From contig NZ_BMYY01000002.1 of NCBI RefSeq assembly GCF_014652515.1, positions 531,055-595,054 of the forward strand: a stretch of DNA of 64,000 nucleotides, given 5' to 3'. This DNA is from Bacterioplanes sanyensis (lineage in GTDB: Bacteria > Pseudomonadota > Gammaproteobacteria > Pseudomonadales > Oceanobacteraceae). Each line of letters begins with the position of its first letter. Position 1 is the first letter of the stretch. Made by a program: the position numbers and the translations under genes. The notes under the pieces were generated by a model. It saw nothing but the letters and a program-made list of their open reading frames with translations. It was not told the DNA's origin and ran no database searches. Shown piece by piece: positions 18,804-28,410 of the stretch.

Positions 18804-20543
18804 ATGGCGACGGGTGGCATCCGTATTCTGATTGCCGACGATAACAGTACCGATCGTATGGTGCTGAGCCGTATCGTTCGCAATCAGGGGCATGAAGTGG
18901 TTGAGGCCAGCAATGGTTTGGAAGCCGTCGCTGCCTTCGAGCAAGAGCGTCCTGCTATGGTGCTAATGGACGTTATGATGCCTGAGATGGATGGACGTGA
19001 AGCCGCTCGGCAGATTAAGCGTCTGGCGGGTGAAGAACTGGTCCCACTGATTTTCCTCACGTCTTTAACCGATGCCCAAAGCTTGGCTGATTGTCTCGAG
19101 TCTGGGGGGGACGATTTTCTTAGTAAACCTTACAACAGTGTGATTCTGCAGGCTAAAATCAAGTCTTTTTCCCGTATGCGGGATATGCACCAAACCCTGC
19201 AACAACAGCGCGATACCATCGCCAGCAATAACGAGCATTTATTGCATGAGCAGCATGTTGCCAAAGCGGTATTTGATAACGTCGCCCATGCGGGCTGTTT
19301 GTCGGCGTCAAATATTCGTTACACCTTATCCCCCTTGTCGATTTTCAATGGCGATGTCTTGCTGGCGGCACGCAAACCTGGCGGAGGCATGCATGTACTG
19401 TTAGGCGACTTTACTGGGCATGGTTTACCGGCTGCCATCGGTGCTATGCCGATGGCAGAAATCTTTTATGGTATGACGGCCAAAGGTTTTGCGCTGCACG
19501 ATATTCTTCGCGAAATAAATCTAAAACTAAAAGCGATTTTACCCGTCGGTTTTTTTTGTTGCGCCGCCGTGGTGGATTTAAGTTTTGAGCGACACAGCGC
19601 GTCCATTTGGATGGGTGGGGTACCTGATTGTGTATTGCTGCGAGCTAACGGTGCTGAGCGTCAGGTGTTAAAGTCCAGCAACTTACCCTTGGGGGTGCTG
19701 AGCAATGAACAGTTTAACGATGCCATGGAAGAGTATCCGCTGGAGCTAGGAGATCGCTTGCTGATGTGGTCAGACGGCATTCTTGAAGCGCGCAACCGCG
19801 AAGGCGAAATGTTTGGTGAACAGCGACTCACCGAGGTCTTTGACCGCAGTACGCATGTTGATGAAATTTTTGACAGTATTCACGCCGCGTTGGATCAATT
19901 TCTGTCAGGCTGTGAGCGAGATGATGACACGACCCTACTCGAATTGCGCATGGCTGAAGAAAGCTCATTGGAAGCCTACTTACCAGACTTGCAAGCCGGT
20001 CCAATGGCTGGCCCTTTAGGCTGGCATATGGTGTATCGGATGGAGGCGGATACCTTGCGGCACTTCAATCCGTTACCACTGCTGATGCATGTGATCATGG
20101 AAGTACCGGGGTTGCGTATCATGGGCGGCGAGCTACACACGGTTATGGCTGAGCTTTTCTCCAATGCGTTTGAGCACGGGGTACTGGGGCTGGATTCATC
20201 GTTAAAAACCAGCCCACAAGGTTTTATGGAGTACTACCGTCGCCGTGAGCAACAGCTTCAGCAACTGACGGAAGGCTTTGTCGAAGTGCGCATGCGGCAT
20301 GAGGGCGACGGCCACAGTGGGCGCCTGATCTTAGAAGTCGAGGACAGCGGACCTGGGTTTGACTATCAGTCTGTACGGCAAAACCGCACAGCGGATGGCG
20401 CTAGTCAACGGCAATACAGTGGCCGTGGGATACCATTGTTGCGACAGATTTGTCAGCGTTTAAATTACCTAGGTAAGGGGAATCGTGTCGAGGCTATTAT
20501 TGACTGGCCCCAGTCACAACAACGAGGAAGTGAGCATGAGTGA
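18804..20543 (+). CDS. HsbR-like response regulator with PP2C phosphatase and anti-sigma kinase domains
   Basis: 579 residues in three parts: receiver (about 6-125, Asp in MDVMMPEMDG), PP2C/SpoIIE phosphatase (about 180-390; GDFTGHGLPAA, WSDGILEARN, DDDTTLLEL) and a C-terminal GHKL kinase of the anti-sigma class (about 430-575; MAELFSNAFEHG, DSGPGFD). Such proteins both phosphorylate and dephosphorylate a STAS partner, here almost surely the gene just upstream. The Hpt gene overlapping its 3' end could feed phosphate to the receiver. Confidence 0.88.
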   Translation: MATGGIRILIADDNSTDRMVLSRIVRNQGHEVVEASNGLEAVAAFEQERPAMVLMDVMMPEMDGREAARQIKRLAGEELVPLIFLTSLTDAQSLADCLESGGDDFLSKPYNSVILQAKIKSFSRMRDMHQTLQQQRDTIASNNEHLLHEQHVAKAVFDNVAHAGCLSASNIRYTLSPLSIFNGDVLLAARKPGGGMHVLLGDFTGHGLPAAIGAMPMAEIFYGMTAKGFALHDILREINLKLKAILPVGFFCCAAVVDLSFERHSASIWMGGVPDCVLLRANGAERQVLKSSNLPLGVLSNEQFNDAMEEYPLELGDRLLMWSDGILEARNREGEMFGEQRLTEVFDRSTHVDEIFDSIHAALDQFLSGCERDDDTTLLELRMAEESSLEAYLPDLQAGPMAGPLGWHMVYRMEADTLRHFNPLPLLMHVIMEVPGLRIMGGELHTVMAELFSNAFEHGVLGLDSSLKTSPQGFMEYYRRREQQLQQLTEGFVEVRMRHEGDGHSGRLILEVEDSGPGFDYQSVRQNRTADGASQRQYSGRGIPLLRQICQRLNYLGKGNRVEAIIDWPQSQQRGSEHE

Positions 20544-20886
20544 GTTGGCGAGCCATTTCGATGAAGAGGCTCTGGATATGTTGAAAGAAGTCATGGATGA
20601 AGAGTTTCCCGAGCTGATTGCAGTCTTTGTTAGAGACTCTGAGCAGCGCTTGCCATTGCTGCAAAAAGCGATCGAGCTAGGCAATGCGGGCGAAGTGAGA
20701 GAACTAGCGCATAGTTTCAAAGGTGCCAGTAGTAACATTAGCGCCCAGCTTCTGGCGGATCACTGTTTCGCACTGGAACAAGCAGGGCGGGCGCAAAATC
20801 TTGAACATGCGCCCGAGCAGTTTGAGCAGGTACAAACTGAGTACTGGCAGGTGAAGGCACTGTTACAGCAAATGTTGAGCAAGTAA
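20536..20886 (+). CDS. Hpt (histidine phosphotransfer) protein
   Basis: 116 residues forming a four-helix Hpt domain with the phospho-acceptor His in ELAHSFKGASSNI. ATG 20536 follows GAGGAAG at 20524-20530 and overlaps the end of the HsbR-like gene by eight bases; the longer frame from 20485 has no ribosome site. It probably relays phosphate from a hybrid kinase to the HsbR-like receiver. In Pseudomonas the HptB pathway converges on HsbR. No hybrid kinase is present in the window. Confidence 0.87.
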   Translation: MSELASHFDEEALDMLKEVMDEEFPELIAVFVRDSEQRLPLLQKAIELGNAGEVRELAHSFKGASSNISAQLLADHCFALEQAGRAQNLEHAPEQFEQVQTEYWQVKALLQQMLSK

Positions 20887-21011
20887 TAGCCTAACGCCCC
20901 CTCTGAATCATTCACGACACATCAAACCCAGTTAAGCGCCATGCTCTGGCGTTCTATGTTGGAACCCACGAACAACTGCATTCACACCACGGTAGCTACA
21001 ACTCGTCATCT

Positions 21012-21027
21012 TGGCTTATTTCTTGCT
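21012..21027 (+). promoter_or_regulatory. Candidate sigma-54 promoter of fliK
   Basis: TGGCTTA-N4-TTGCT has the GG and GC elements 12 bases apart (21013 and 21025). It lies in the 265-base gap before fliK, where a promoter is needed. The -24 half is less perfect than at fliE or fliL. Confidence 0.6.
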
Positions 21028-21151
21028 GATTACTGCAGAGCAGATAGCCGACATCAGAGACGTTGCCTTGACAACTTATCTCAATAACGTTCGCTGCAGG
21101 CGCGGTCGTCTGCGTTCAGACAAGCACGGCTTGTGATTCAGGAGTATTCAC

Positions 21152-22627
21152 ATGATGCATTCGGGAAGTTCAGCCACTGGGCTGACGGGTTTGTTGATGT
21201 CACTGGGTGGCCGCTTGGCGTTAGACAGTGGCACAGAGGCTTTGCCTAGCGATGGCCGCTTTTCTAAGTTATTTAACCAACTGTTGCAAACACCGGAAGG
21301 TGCGGAGCGCTTATCGCAAGCCTTATCGCAGGCACGTCTTGATCCCCAGTCAGCTATGCCGGAGTCCTTGTCTGGCGAGCTCTCAGAACAAGATTGGCAA
21401 CAGTTGGAGGCAGCTTGGCAAGCATGGCAACAGCAAGCGGATCAGCCATTGCCGTTGATGGGACAATCCTTGCCGGCCAATGTTGCAGATTTGCTGCAAC
21501 AAGTTCGTGATGGCCAAGCTCTGGTGGAATCGACATCGGTAACTCCACCGGTAGCGACACCGGCATCAGGATTAGCTGGCGAGGCCGTTACAACAGAATA
21601 TGCATTGGGCACAGCGCAGTCAGCGGATACAGCCGCTGTGGGCGCAGTAGGTGTAGCGGCTAAGGAAAATACTCAGGTACCCAAACAAAGTGGTGACGAC
21701 CTAGGGCTGTCAGTCTTGGCGCGCGCACAAAGCCCCGTCACCGAGGCTGGCACGACTCCCGCTGCCATGGCTGATAGCACCAGCAGGGAGGTCGGTGCGT
21801 TAGCTGAGCCACATCCGCGCATCCGCTCGGGCCTAGATATGTCAGCCAAATTAGACAGTGCAACCACTCAGCCAACTGCCGTCGAAACCGAATCATCCGC
21901 GGATGAAAGCGAAGCTATCTCGTCTGATCGTGAGCGCCTAGCCAGTCTGCAGCCGCGCGAACGCTCAGAGGGCGAGCGCAGCATGGGTGAGAGCGGAATC
22001 CAGGCGCTAGAAATACAAGGAGCACGTCAGTCTGCCACCAGTACAGCACCCGTTGCTGCACAAGCCGTAACGACGTCATCCATTGCCGCTGACGAGGCTG
22101 TGACGTTCAACGACCCACTGATTGAAGACGCGTTTGAATTGCAAGAAAAACGAGAGTTAAACCAGCTGCGTGGGGATGAACGCTTGCGAGAACGCCTAGA
22201 TCTTGGCGCGGATCGTCAAGGCTGGAGTGTGGCCTTGGGGAGCCGTATCGTTGCCATGATTACCGAGGAAGTACAGCAAGCTCGTATTCAGTTGGACCCG
22301 CCGGAGCTGGGCAGTATGGAAATACGTCTACAGGTGCAGCAAGAGCAAACCAGTATTCAGGTACAAGTGCAAAGCCCGCAAGTACGTGAGGCATTGGAAT
22401 CCAATGCCCACCGTTTACGCGAGGCACTGGCCGACAACGGGCTGACGCTGGCTGGATTCGATGTCACTGAGCAAGGCAGTCAGCAAGGTGGTCAGCACAA
22501 TGAAAATGGTGACGGCCAGCGACAACCAGAATGGATAGCTGACAACGAAGGGGATGAGAGTGGTAGTGCAGTCACGGCTCAAGCAACCCAATTATCCAGC
22601 GACAGCATTCTCGATACCTTTGCCTGA
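21152..22627 (+). CDS. fliK: Flagellar hook-length control protein FliK
   Basis: 491 residues: a low-complexity Ala/Thr/Ser/Glu-rich N-terminal ruler region (about 60-340) and the conserved C-terminal domain (about 360-450; EVQQARIQLDPPELGSMEIR and VREALESNAHRLREAL) that triggers the export specificity switch through FlhB. GGAG at about 21141 precedes ATG 21152; the adjacent in-frame ATG at 21155 is also possible. The end (about 450-491) is Gln/Glu-rich and hydrophilic. Confidence 0.93.
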   Translation: MMHSGSSATGLTGLLMSLGGRLALDSGTEALPSDGRFSKLFNQLLQTPEGAERLSQALSQARLDPQSAMPESLSGELSEQDWQQLEAAWQAWQQQADQPLPLMGQSLPANVADLLQQVRDGQALVESTSVTPPVATPASGLAGEAVTTEYALGTAQSADTAAVGAVGVAAKENTQVPKQSGDDLGLSVLARAQSPVTEAGTTPAAMADSTSREVGALAEPHPRIRSGLDMSAKLDSATTQPTAVETESSADESEAISSDRERLASLQPRERSEGERSMGESGIQALEIQGARQSATSTAPVAAQAVTTSSIAADEAVTFNDPLIEDAFELQEKRELNQLRGDERLRERLDLGADRQGWSVALGSRIVAMITEEVQQARIQLDPPELGSMEIRLQVQQEQTSIQVQVQSPQVREALESNAHRLREALADNGLTLAGFDVTEQGSQQGGQHNENGDGQRQPEWIADNEGDESGSAVTAQATQLSSDSILDTFA

Positions 22628-22853
22628 TCCTTGTCATCATTAACAATTCGGCAACCATTTGCTTGGAGGTGGGTGCCGTATTGTTTTCTCCCCAATGATC
22701 ATTCGCTGGAAACATGAAAGATTTTTCTGGCAAGCTTTTCAGCGATGTCACTCTCCGCGTTAGCATTTCTGTCATAGCATGCTCAGCAGCTAGACTGGGC
22801 AGTAACTAAACTGCCATAGATACTGAAAGCGTCGATTTGTTGACAGTTTTTGA

Positions 22854-22869
22854 TGGCACGTGGTTTGCA
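22854..22869 (+). promoter_or_regulatory. Consensus sigma-54 promoter of the fliL operon
   Basis: TGGCACG-TGGT-TTGCA matches the full -24/-12 consensus, with GG and GC exactly 12 bases apart. It ends 30 bases before the fliL start, so transcription should begin near 22880. It is the best promoter of this class in the window. Confidence 0.93.
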
Positions 22870-22899
22870 CGAATGCAGTGACGACAGGAGAGACATATT

Positions 22900-23430
22900 A
22901 TGGCAGCAGAGCAAGACCTCAAGCTGGATGATGACCAAGCCGCCGACGGCGAAAGCAAAGGTAGTAAAAAAAAGTTACTACTGATTATTTTGTTGGGGCT
23001 AGTGCTCGTGGGCGCTGCTGTTGCCGGTACGCTTTTCTTGCTGTTGTCAGGCGATGAAGATGTCAGCGACAGTGACACTGAGGTGGCAGAGCAGATAGAG
23101 GAGCCCAAAGCGCCCGCGCAATACGTTATTCTCAAGCCTGAGTTTGTCATCAGCTTTCAAGTGGGGCCACGCCAACGCTTTTTGCAACTGAGCTTGCAGG
23201 TGATGACACGCAAGTCAGAGGTGGTTGATACCTTGAACATGCATGAACCTATGATTCGTAACGATATTATCCGCATTATCAGTGAACAGGATTTTGACAC
23301 ATTGCGTACCGCAGAAGGTCGGCGTGCGTTGCAAAAACAACTGACGGAGCACCTCGATATGCTGGTGCAGCGAGAAGGCAGCGAGAGCGGTGTCGAGGCC
23401 GTACTCTTTACTAACTATGTGATGCAGTAG
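22900..23430 (+). CDS. fliL: Flagellar basal-body-associated protein FliL
   Basis: 176 residues: short charged cytoplasmic N terminus, one transmembrane helix (about 28-50, LLLIILLGLVLVGAAVAGTL), an acidic spacer, then the periplasmic FliL domain related to stomatins. FliL surrounds the stator and supports torque. First gene behind the consensus sigma-54 promoter and followed closely by fliM. Confidence 0.94.
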   Translation: MAAEQDLKLDDDQAADGESKGSKKKLLLIILLGLVLVGAAVAGTLFLLLSGDEDVSDSDTEVAEQIEEPKAPAQYVILKPEFVISFQVGPRQRFLQLSLQVMTRKSEVVDTLNMHEPMIRNDIIRIISEQDFDTLRTAEGRRALQKQLTEHLDMLVQREGSESGVEAVLFTNYVMQ

Positions 23431-23439
23431 GAAGGCCCG

Positions 23440-24414
23440 GTGCAGGATTTACTGTCACAAGACGAAATTGATGCGCTTCTTCACGGTGTCGATGATGGTG
23501 ATATCGAGCCAGAAGACGACATTGATGAAACCGGGGTCAAGTCATATGACTTGACCAGCAACGACCGCATTGTTCGCGGTCGTATGCCAACCCTAGAAAT
23601 GATCAATGAGCGCTTTGCTCGTTATATGCGCATCAGTATGTTTAATTTTTTACGTCGCAGCGCTGACGTAGCGTCGGGTGGTGTGCAGATCATGAAGTTT
23701 GGTGAGTATGTGCACACCTTGTATGTACCCACCAGTTTGAATCTGGTGAAAATGCGTCCGCTGCGTGGCACGGCACTGTTTATTATGGACGCCAAATTGG
23801 TGTTCAAATTAGTGGATAACTTTTTTGGTGGCGATGGTCGTCACGCCAAAATCGAAGGGCGTGAATTTACACCGACGGAGGTCCGAGTGGTGCAAATTGT
23901 GCTCAGTCAGATTTTTAATGACATGATCGAAGCTTGGGCACCGGTAACCAAGCTCGAATTTGAGTATGTTGGCTCAGAAGTAAACCCGGCGATGGCGAAT
24001 ATTGTTAGCCCGAGTGAAGTTGTTGTCGTGAATACTTTTCACGTTGAGCTGGATGGCGGTGGTGGTGATTTTCATCTGACTATTCCCTATTCGATGATTG
24101 AACCAATGCGAGAAGTGTTGGATGCGGGGGTGCAAAGCGATATTGATGATGTTGACGAGCGCTGGATGCAGTCGCTGCGTGAAGACATTCTCGAAGCCCG
24201 CGTGCCAATGCACGGCACGCTGGTTGAGCGCGATATTACCCTGCGTGAGGTCGCGGAGCTGAAAGCAGGAGACGTGATCCCAATCGATATGCCTGAGTAT
24301 TTTACCTTGCAGGCAAATGGCATTCCTTTGTTCCTGGGTAAGCTGGGGATTTCTAATGATAATTTGGCGGTGAAAGTTATTGATCAGGTTCACCGTCATC
24401 GCTCAAGAAAGTAG
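23440..24414 (+). CDS. fliM: Flagellar motor switch protein FliM
   Basis: 324 residues starting at GTG 23440. The N-terminal CheY-P binding segment is clear (DLLSQDEIDALLHGV), followed by the CheC-like middle domain (about 45-225; contains FMTGxxG-like switch surfaces) and the SpoA C-terminal domain shared with FliN. It sets rotation direction on CheY-P binding. Confidence 0.96.
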   Translation: MQDLLSQDEIDALLHGVDDGDIEPEDDIDETGVKSYDLTSNDRIVRGRMPTLEMINERFARYMRISMFNFLRRSADVASGGVQIMKFGEYVHTLYVPTSLNLVKMRPLRGTALFIMDAKLVFKLVDNFFGGDGRHAKIEGREFTPTEVRVVQIVLSQIFNDMIEAWAPVTKLEFEYVGSEVNPAMANIVSPSEVVVVNTFHVELDGGGGDFHLTIPYSMIEPMREVLDAGVQSDIDDVDERWMQSLREDILEARVPMHGTLVERDITLREVAELKAGDVIPIDMPEYFTLQANGIPLFLGKLGISNDNLAVKVIDQVHRHRSRK

Positions 24415-24423
24415 GAGAGCACG

Positions 24424-24993
24424 ATGGCTGACGATGAAAACGACGTAAAGCCGGACGAATCTGTCGATGCCGATGCATTGGCGGATTCTGTCGCCAGTGG
24501 TATCGAAGAGGCCGGCGAGGATGAAGCTGCATTAGCGGATGAATGGGCGGCAGCGATGGAAGAGGCGGGTGAAACCCCCGATGACGACAGCGTTGAGGAC
24601 GATTGGGCCGCCGCCATGCAAGAAGAGGCTGCTGCTTCAGAAGAGCCCGAGGCAGAGCCAGAAAATCATGTAGAACGGGCGCCACTCGATCCATTGCAAG
24701 ATGAAGGGACGCCGCGCACCATCAATACCGACGGGCCAGAGCTGGATGTCATTCTTGATATTCCGGTGCGTATTTCCATGGAGGTGGGCAGTACGCAAAT
24801 TCCCATTCGCAACCTGTTGCAATTGAATCAGGGCTCGGTGGTCGAACTGGATCGCTTAGCCGGTGAGCCGTTGGATGTGCTGGTCAATGGTACGTTGATC
24901 GCCCATGGCGAAGTAGTGATGGTGAACGATAAGTTCGGTATTCGATTAACCGATGTGGTGAGTCAGAGTGAGCGTATTCAACGTCTGCGTTAG
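24424..24993 (+). CDS. fliN: Flagellar motor switch protein FliN with an extended acidic N terminus
   Basis: The C-terminal SpoA domain (about 105-185; LDIPVRISMEVGSTQIPIRN and VVMVNDKFGIRL) is canonical FliN. The first hundred residues are very acidic and contain a near-duplicated segment (ADEWAAAMEEAGE and DDWAAAMQEEAAA). 189 residues exceeds the enterobacterial length of about 137 but resembles other polar-flagellated gammaproteobacteria. Confidence 0.95.
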   Translation: MADDENDVKPDESVDADALADSVASGIEEAGEDEAALADEWAAAMEEAGETPDDDSVEDDWAAAMQEEAAASEEPEAEPENHVERAPLDPLQDEGTPRTINTDGPELDVILDIPVRISMEVGSTQIPIRNLLQLNQGSVVELDRLAGEPLDVLVNGTLIAHGEVVMVNDKFGIRLTDVVSQSERIQRLR

Positions 24994-25372
24994 TGTGCTG
25001 TTAGCGGCGTTGCCGTTATGGGCAATGGCAGAGCAAAAAACCGCCGTAGCAGACCCATGGTCATCCGCTGGCACTGTGGCGGTATTTTTATTGTTGATTA
25101 TTGGTCTGATCCTATTACTTACCTGGCTGGCGACTAAGATGCGGGCCATTCGCCCGACGATGGCCTCGGGCGCCATTCGGCCCGTGGCCACTTTGACGTT
25201 GGGCGTAAAAGAACGCATCGCCTTGGTTCAAGTGGGCGATAAGCAAATTCTGGTGGGCATAACTGCTCAGCAGATTACCCCTCTGGCTGAGTTTGACGAA
25301 CCGGTGATTGATGTCGAGCAGGAGAGCAGTGCCAGCTTTGCTGACATACTGAAAAAGGCGGTACGCTCATGA
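24968..25372 (+). CDS. fliO: Flagellar biosynthetic protein FliO
   Basis: 134 residues starting at GTG 24968, overlapping fliN by 26 bases. A signal-like hydrophobic N terminus ([19 protein letters not shown]), one transmembrane segment (about 34-55) and a small cytoplasmic FliO domain. It assists assembly of the FliP export gate. The overlap with fliN and with fliP at the far end implies translational coupling. Confidence 0.9.
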   Translation: MSVFNVCVSVLLAALPLWAMAEQKTAVADPWSSAGTVAVFLLLIIGLILLLTWLATKMRAIRPTMASGAIRPVATLTLGVKERIALVQVGDKQILVGITAQQITPLAEFDEPVIDVEQESSASFADILKKAVRS

Positions 25373-26130
25373 AACGTTGCTGGCCGCTGCTGCTCGTATT
25401 GCTTACCCTCATGGCTTGTCCGGCATTGGCTGAGGAGCAAAGCAAAGCCTTTTTAGGTGTGCCAGCCATTGTTTACGAAAGCACTGATACGGGTGGCAAT
25501 TATTCGGTAACTTTTCAAATTCTGGTGATCATGACGCTGTTGTCGGTGTTGCCGGCACTGCTGATTATGATGACGTCCTTTACACGAATTATTGTTGTAC
25601 TGGCGATCTTGCGTCAGGCCATTGGCCTGCAACAAACACCGTCGAACCAAATTTTGCTCGGACTCACCCTGTTTTTAACCTTGTTTATCATGATGCCGGT
25701 ATTTCGAGTGATTAATGCCGAAGCTTTGCAACCCTACATTAACGAGGAAATTACTCCAGCGGAGGCGTTGCAGCGGGCTACCGTGCCGATGCACGAGTTT
25801 ATGTTGGCGCAAACGCGTGAAAATGACCTGCAGCTGTTTATTCGCATCAGTGGTCGCGATGATATTGGTAGTGCAGAAGAAACACCTTTGCATATTTTGA
25901 TTCCAGCATTTGTGACCAGCGAGTTAAAAACCGCCTTTCAAATCGGCTTTTTGTTGTTTATTCCTTTTTTGATCATCGACTTGGTTGTCGCCAGTATTTT
26001 GATGGCGATGGGTATGATGATGCTGTCGCCCATTATTATTTCGCTGCCGTTTAAAATTATGCTGTTTGTGCTGATCGACGGTTGGGCATTAGTTATGGGC
26101 ACGCTGGCCAACAGTTTTGGCACGGTTTAG
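25369..26130 (+). CDS. fliP: Flagellar export gate protein FliP
   Basis: 253 residues: cleavable signal peptide (about 1-21, ending PALAEEQ), then membrane segments with the family signatures [20 protein letters not shown] and [20 protein letters not shown]. Forms the core of the export pore with FliQ and FliR. It overlaps fliO by four bases. Confidence 0.96.
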   Translation: MKRCWPLLLVLLTLMACPALAEEQSKAFLGVPAIVYESTDTGGNYSVTFQILVIMTLLSVLPALLIMMTSFTRIIVVLAILRQAIGLQQTPSNQILLGLTLFLTLFIMMPVFRVINAEALQPYINEEITPAEALQRATVPMHEFMLAQTRENDLQLFIRISGRDDIGSAEETPLHILIPAFVTSELKTAFQIGFLLFIPFLIIDLVVASILMAMGMMMLSPIIISLPFKIMLFVLIDGWALVMGTLANSFGTV

Positions 26131-26142
26131 CCGGGAGGTCGT

Positions 26143-26412
26143 ATGAGTCCAGTGGAAGTGGGAGATTTATTTTCCCATGCACTATATCTGGTGCTGGTGA
26201 TCGTGGTCGTCATGATTGTCCCCAGTTTGATTATTGGTTTAGTGGTGAGTACGTTTCAGGCAGCCACACAAATCAATGAGCAAACCCTGAGTTTCTTGCC
26301 GCGTTTAGTGGTGACCTTGCTGGCTTTAATCGGCTTTGGGCCATGGGCGGTGACCGCCGTGTTGGATTACAGCCGTGATATTTACACCAATATCGCCTTT
26401 TTAATTGGTTAG
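26143..26412 (+). CDS. fliQ: Flagellar export gate protein FliQ
   Basis: 89 residues with two transmembrane helices, including the conserved VVSTFQAATQINEQTLSF turn. Canonical FliQ length and position between fliP and fliR. Confidence 0.95.
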   Translation: MSPVEVGDLFSHALYLVLVIVVVMIVPSLIIGLVVSTFQAATQINEQTLSFLPRLVVTLLALIGFGPWAVTAVLDYSRDIYTNIAFLIG

Positions 26413-26414
26413 CC

Positions 26415-27191
26415 GTGTTTGAGTTTGAAGCCTTGGAGGTGGGGCACTGGGTCAGTCGCTACCTCTACCCCTTTGCACGCATTTCAGGCTTGCTGATGGT
26501 GATGCCACTAATTGGTACCCGCATGGTGCCACAGCGTATTCGTATTTTTTTGGCGTTGGTGGTGGCCATTGTCATTACCCCCGTGCTTCCGCCCATGCCC
26601 AAAGTGGACCCGATTTCTCTTGAGTCTGTATTGATCATTGCTCAGCAGTTGCTGATAGGGATTGCTATGGGGTTTGTGATCGAACTGGTGACGCAAATTT
26701 ACGTCATTGCCGGTCAATTAATTGCTATGCAAACCGGCTTGGGTATCGCCGTCACAGTGGACCCGGCTCAAGGGGCGTCGGTGGTGGTGATCAGCCAATG
26801 GTTTTTATTTATGGTCAGTCTGGTGTTTTTATCCCTAGACGGTCATCTGGTGATGCTAGAAATTCTGGCGGATAGCTTTCATACCTTACCGGTTGGGTTT
26901 GATGGTCTGGATGCAGCGGACTTTGGCATGATCGTTGAGTGGAGCGGTTGGATGTTTGCGGCGGCGGTGGTGATCTCTCTGCCAGCGCTGACGGCATTGC
27001 TGATTGTGAACCTGGCGTTTGGTGTGATGACTCGCGCGGCGCCGCAGTTGAATATTTTTGCCTTGGGTTTTCCCGTCACCATGATTGTTGGTTTGTTCAT
27101 CATGTGGGCCACCATTGGCGAAATGGCCCAAGGTTTTCAAAGCTACATGGATGCCATGTTTGAGTTCCTGAAAAAGCTGACGCGAGGTTAA
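26415..27191 (+). CDS. fliR: Flagellar export gate protein FliR
   Basis: 258 residues, GTG start two bases after the fliQ stop, about six membrane helices, with GTRMVPQRIRIFLAL and ALPALTALLIVN-like family segments. Completes the FliPQR pore. Confidence 0.95.
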   Translation: MFEFEALEVGHWVSRYLYPFARISGLLMVMPLIGTRMVPQRIRIFLALVVAIVITPVLPPMPKVDPISLESVLIIAQQLLIGIAMGFVIELVTQIYVIAGQLIAMQTGLGIAVTVDPAQGASVVVISQWFLFMVSLVFLSLDGHLVMLEILADSFHTLPVGFDGLDAADFGMIVEWSGWMFAAAVVISLPALTALLIVNLAFGVMTRAAPQLNIFALGFPVTMIVGLFIMWATIGEMAQGFQSYMDAMFEFLKKLTRG

Positions 27192-27192
27192 G

Positions 27193-28341
27193 ATGGCCGA
27201 AGAAGACAGCAGCCAGGAAAAAAGCGAGGAACCCACCAGTCGCAGGCTAGAAAAAGCCCGAGAGGAAGGGCAAGTTCCGCGCTCCAAAGAACTGGCGACA
27301 ACCGCCGTACTGGTGATCGGTGCAGCCGGCTTGATTGCCTTCGGCCCTTGGATGGCGGACTACATGGCGGGTATTGCTCGCTATGGTTTTGATATCGAGC
27401 GCTCCGCTGTATTCGACACCAGCGTCATGAGCCGTCACTTAGGTGCGTCGCTGGAAGACTCTATCTACGCCATTGCACCTTGGTTGGTGCTGGTGCTTGT
27501 TGCGGCCATTGCTGGCCCTCTCGGCATTGGCGGTTGGCTGTTCTCGACCAAGGCCATCGCCCCCAAGCTAGAGCGTTTGGACCCGTTAAAGGGGCTCAAA
27601 CGCATGTTTTCGATGAATTCGCTGGTGGAGCTAATCAAAGCTTGGGCCAAGGTCATTGTGGTGGGGCTGGTGGCTTGGTTGGTAATGGCATTCTTTTTCG
27701 AAGAAGCCATGAATCTAAAACGCAAGGCGTTGGAGCCGGCCATTCAGGGGGCGGTGGATATCATCTTGTGGAGCGTACTGGCGCTGTGCTTATCAACGCT
27801 GGTGATCGCCATTGCCGATGTCCCCTGGCAAATCTACAGCCACACCAAAAAGTTGCGCATGTCGATGCAAGAAATTAAGGATGAGTACAAAGAAACCGAG
27901 GGCAAACCTGAGGTGAAAGCCAAGGTTCGGCAGCTGCAACGCGAGGCGGCGCAGCGTCAGATGATGGGCAGTGTGCCGGATGCCGATGTCGTTATCACCA
28001 ACCCCACTCACTATGCCGTGGCTCTGCAGTACTCTGCCGATGCCATGACCGCGCCTGTGATGCTGGCCAAGGGCAGTGATCAGGTGGCGCAAAAGATTCA
28101 GGAAATTGCTCGGGAGCACAATATTCCGCGCATGCAGGCACCGCCGCTGGCTCGGGCATTGTTTGCTCACGCCAAAATTGGTGAAGAAATTCCGGAGGGC
28201 TTATACGTCGCGGTCGCGCAAGTGTTGGCTTATGTCTATCAGATGGATATGTATGCCAAGGGCCGTGGTCCTAAGCCCGAGCGCAAACCGGATATGCCGA
28301 TTCCACGTGACTTACGAGTTGACCCCGACGCTGGCCGTTAG
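27193..28341 (+). CDS. flhB: Flagellar export switch protein FlhB
   Basis: 382 residues: Glu/Lys-rich N terminus (SEEPTSRRLEKAREEGQVPR), four transmembrane helices and the cytoplasmic domain with the self-cleavage motif NPTH (VVITNPTHYAVAL). Cleavage, with FliK, switches export from rod/hook to filament substrates. The start is one base after fliR. Confidence 0.96.
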   Translation: MAEEDSSQEKSEEPTSRRLEKAREEGQVPRSKELATTAVLVIGAAGLIAFGPWMADYMAGIARYGFDIERSAVFDTSVMSRHLGASLEDSIYAIAPWLVLVLVAAIAGPLGIGGWLFSTKAIAPKLERLDPLKGLKRMFSMNSLVELIKAWAKVIVVGLVAWLVMAFFFEEAMNLKRKALEPAIQGAVDIILWSVLALCLSTLVIAIADVPWQIYSHTKKLRMSMQEIKDEYKETEGKPEVKAKVRQLQREAAQRQMMGSVPDADVVITNPTHYAVALQYSADAMTAPVMLAKGSDQVAQKIQEIAREHNIPRMQAPPLARALFAHAKIGEEIPEGLYVAVAQVLAYVYQMDMYAKGRGPKPERKPDMPIPRDLRVDPDAGR

Positions 28342-28357
28342 ACACTGCCCTGAAAAT

Positions 28358-28373
28358 GGGAAAGGTTTTTGCA
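28358..28373 (+). promoter_or_regulatory. Weak candidate sigma-54 promoter of flhA
   Basis: GGGAAAG-N4-TTGCA has GG (28359-28360) and GC (28371-28372) 12 bases apart and a perfect -12, but the -24 lacks the usual TGGC. It lies in the 69-base flhB-flhA gap where Pseudomonas has a FleQ-dependent promoter. Confidence 0.4.
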
Positions 28374-28410
28374 GGGTGGCTGTATTAGTTAAATTTTTGA
28401 CGGTACAGAT

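Noticed and set aside
22649..22662. Second sigma-54-like element before fliL (CGGCAAC...TTTGC)
   Set aside because: The GG-GC distance is 11, not 12, and a perfect promoter lies nearer the gene.
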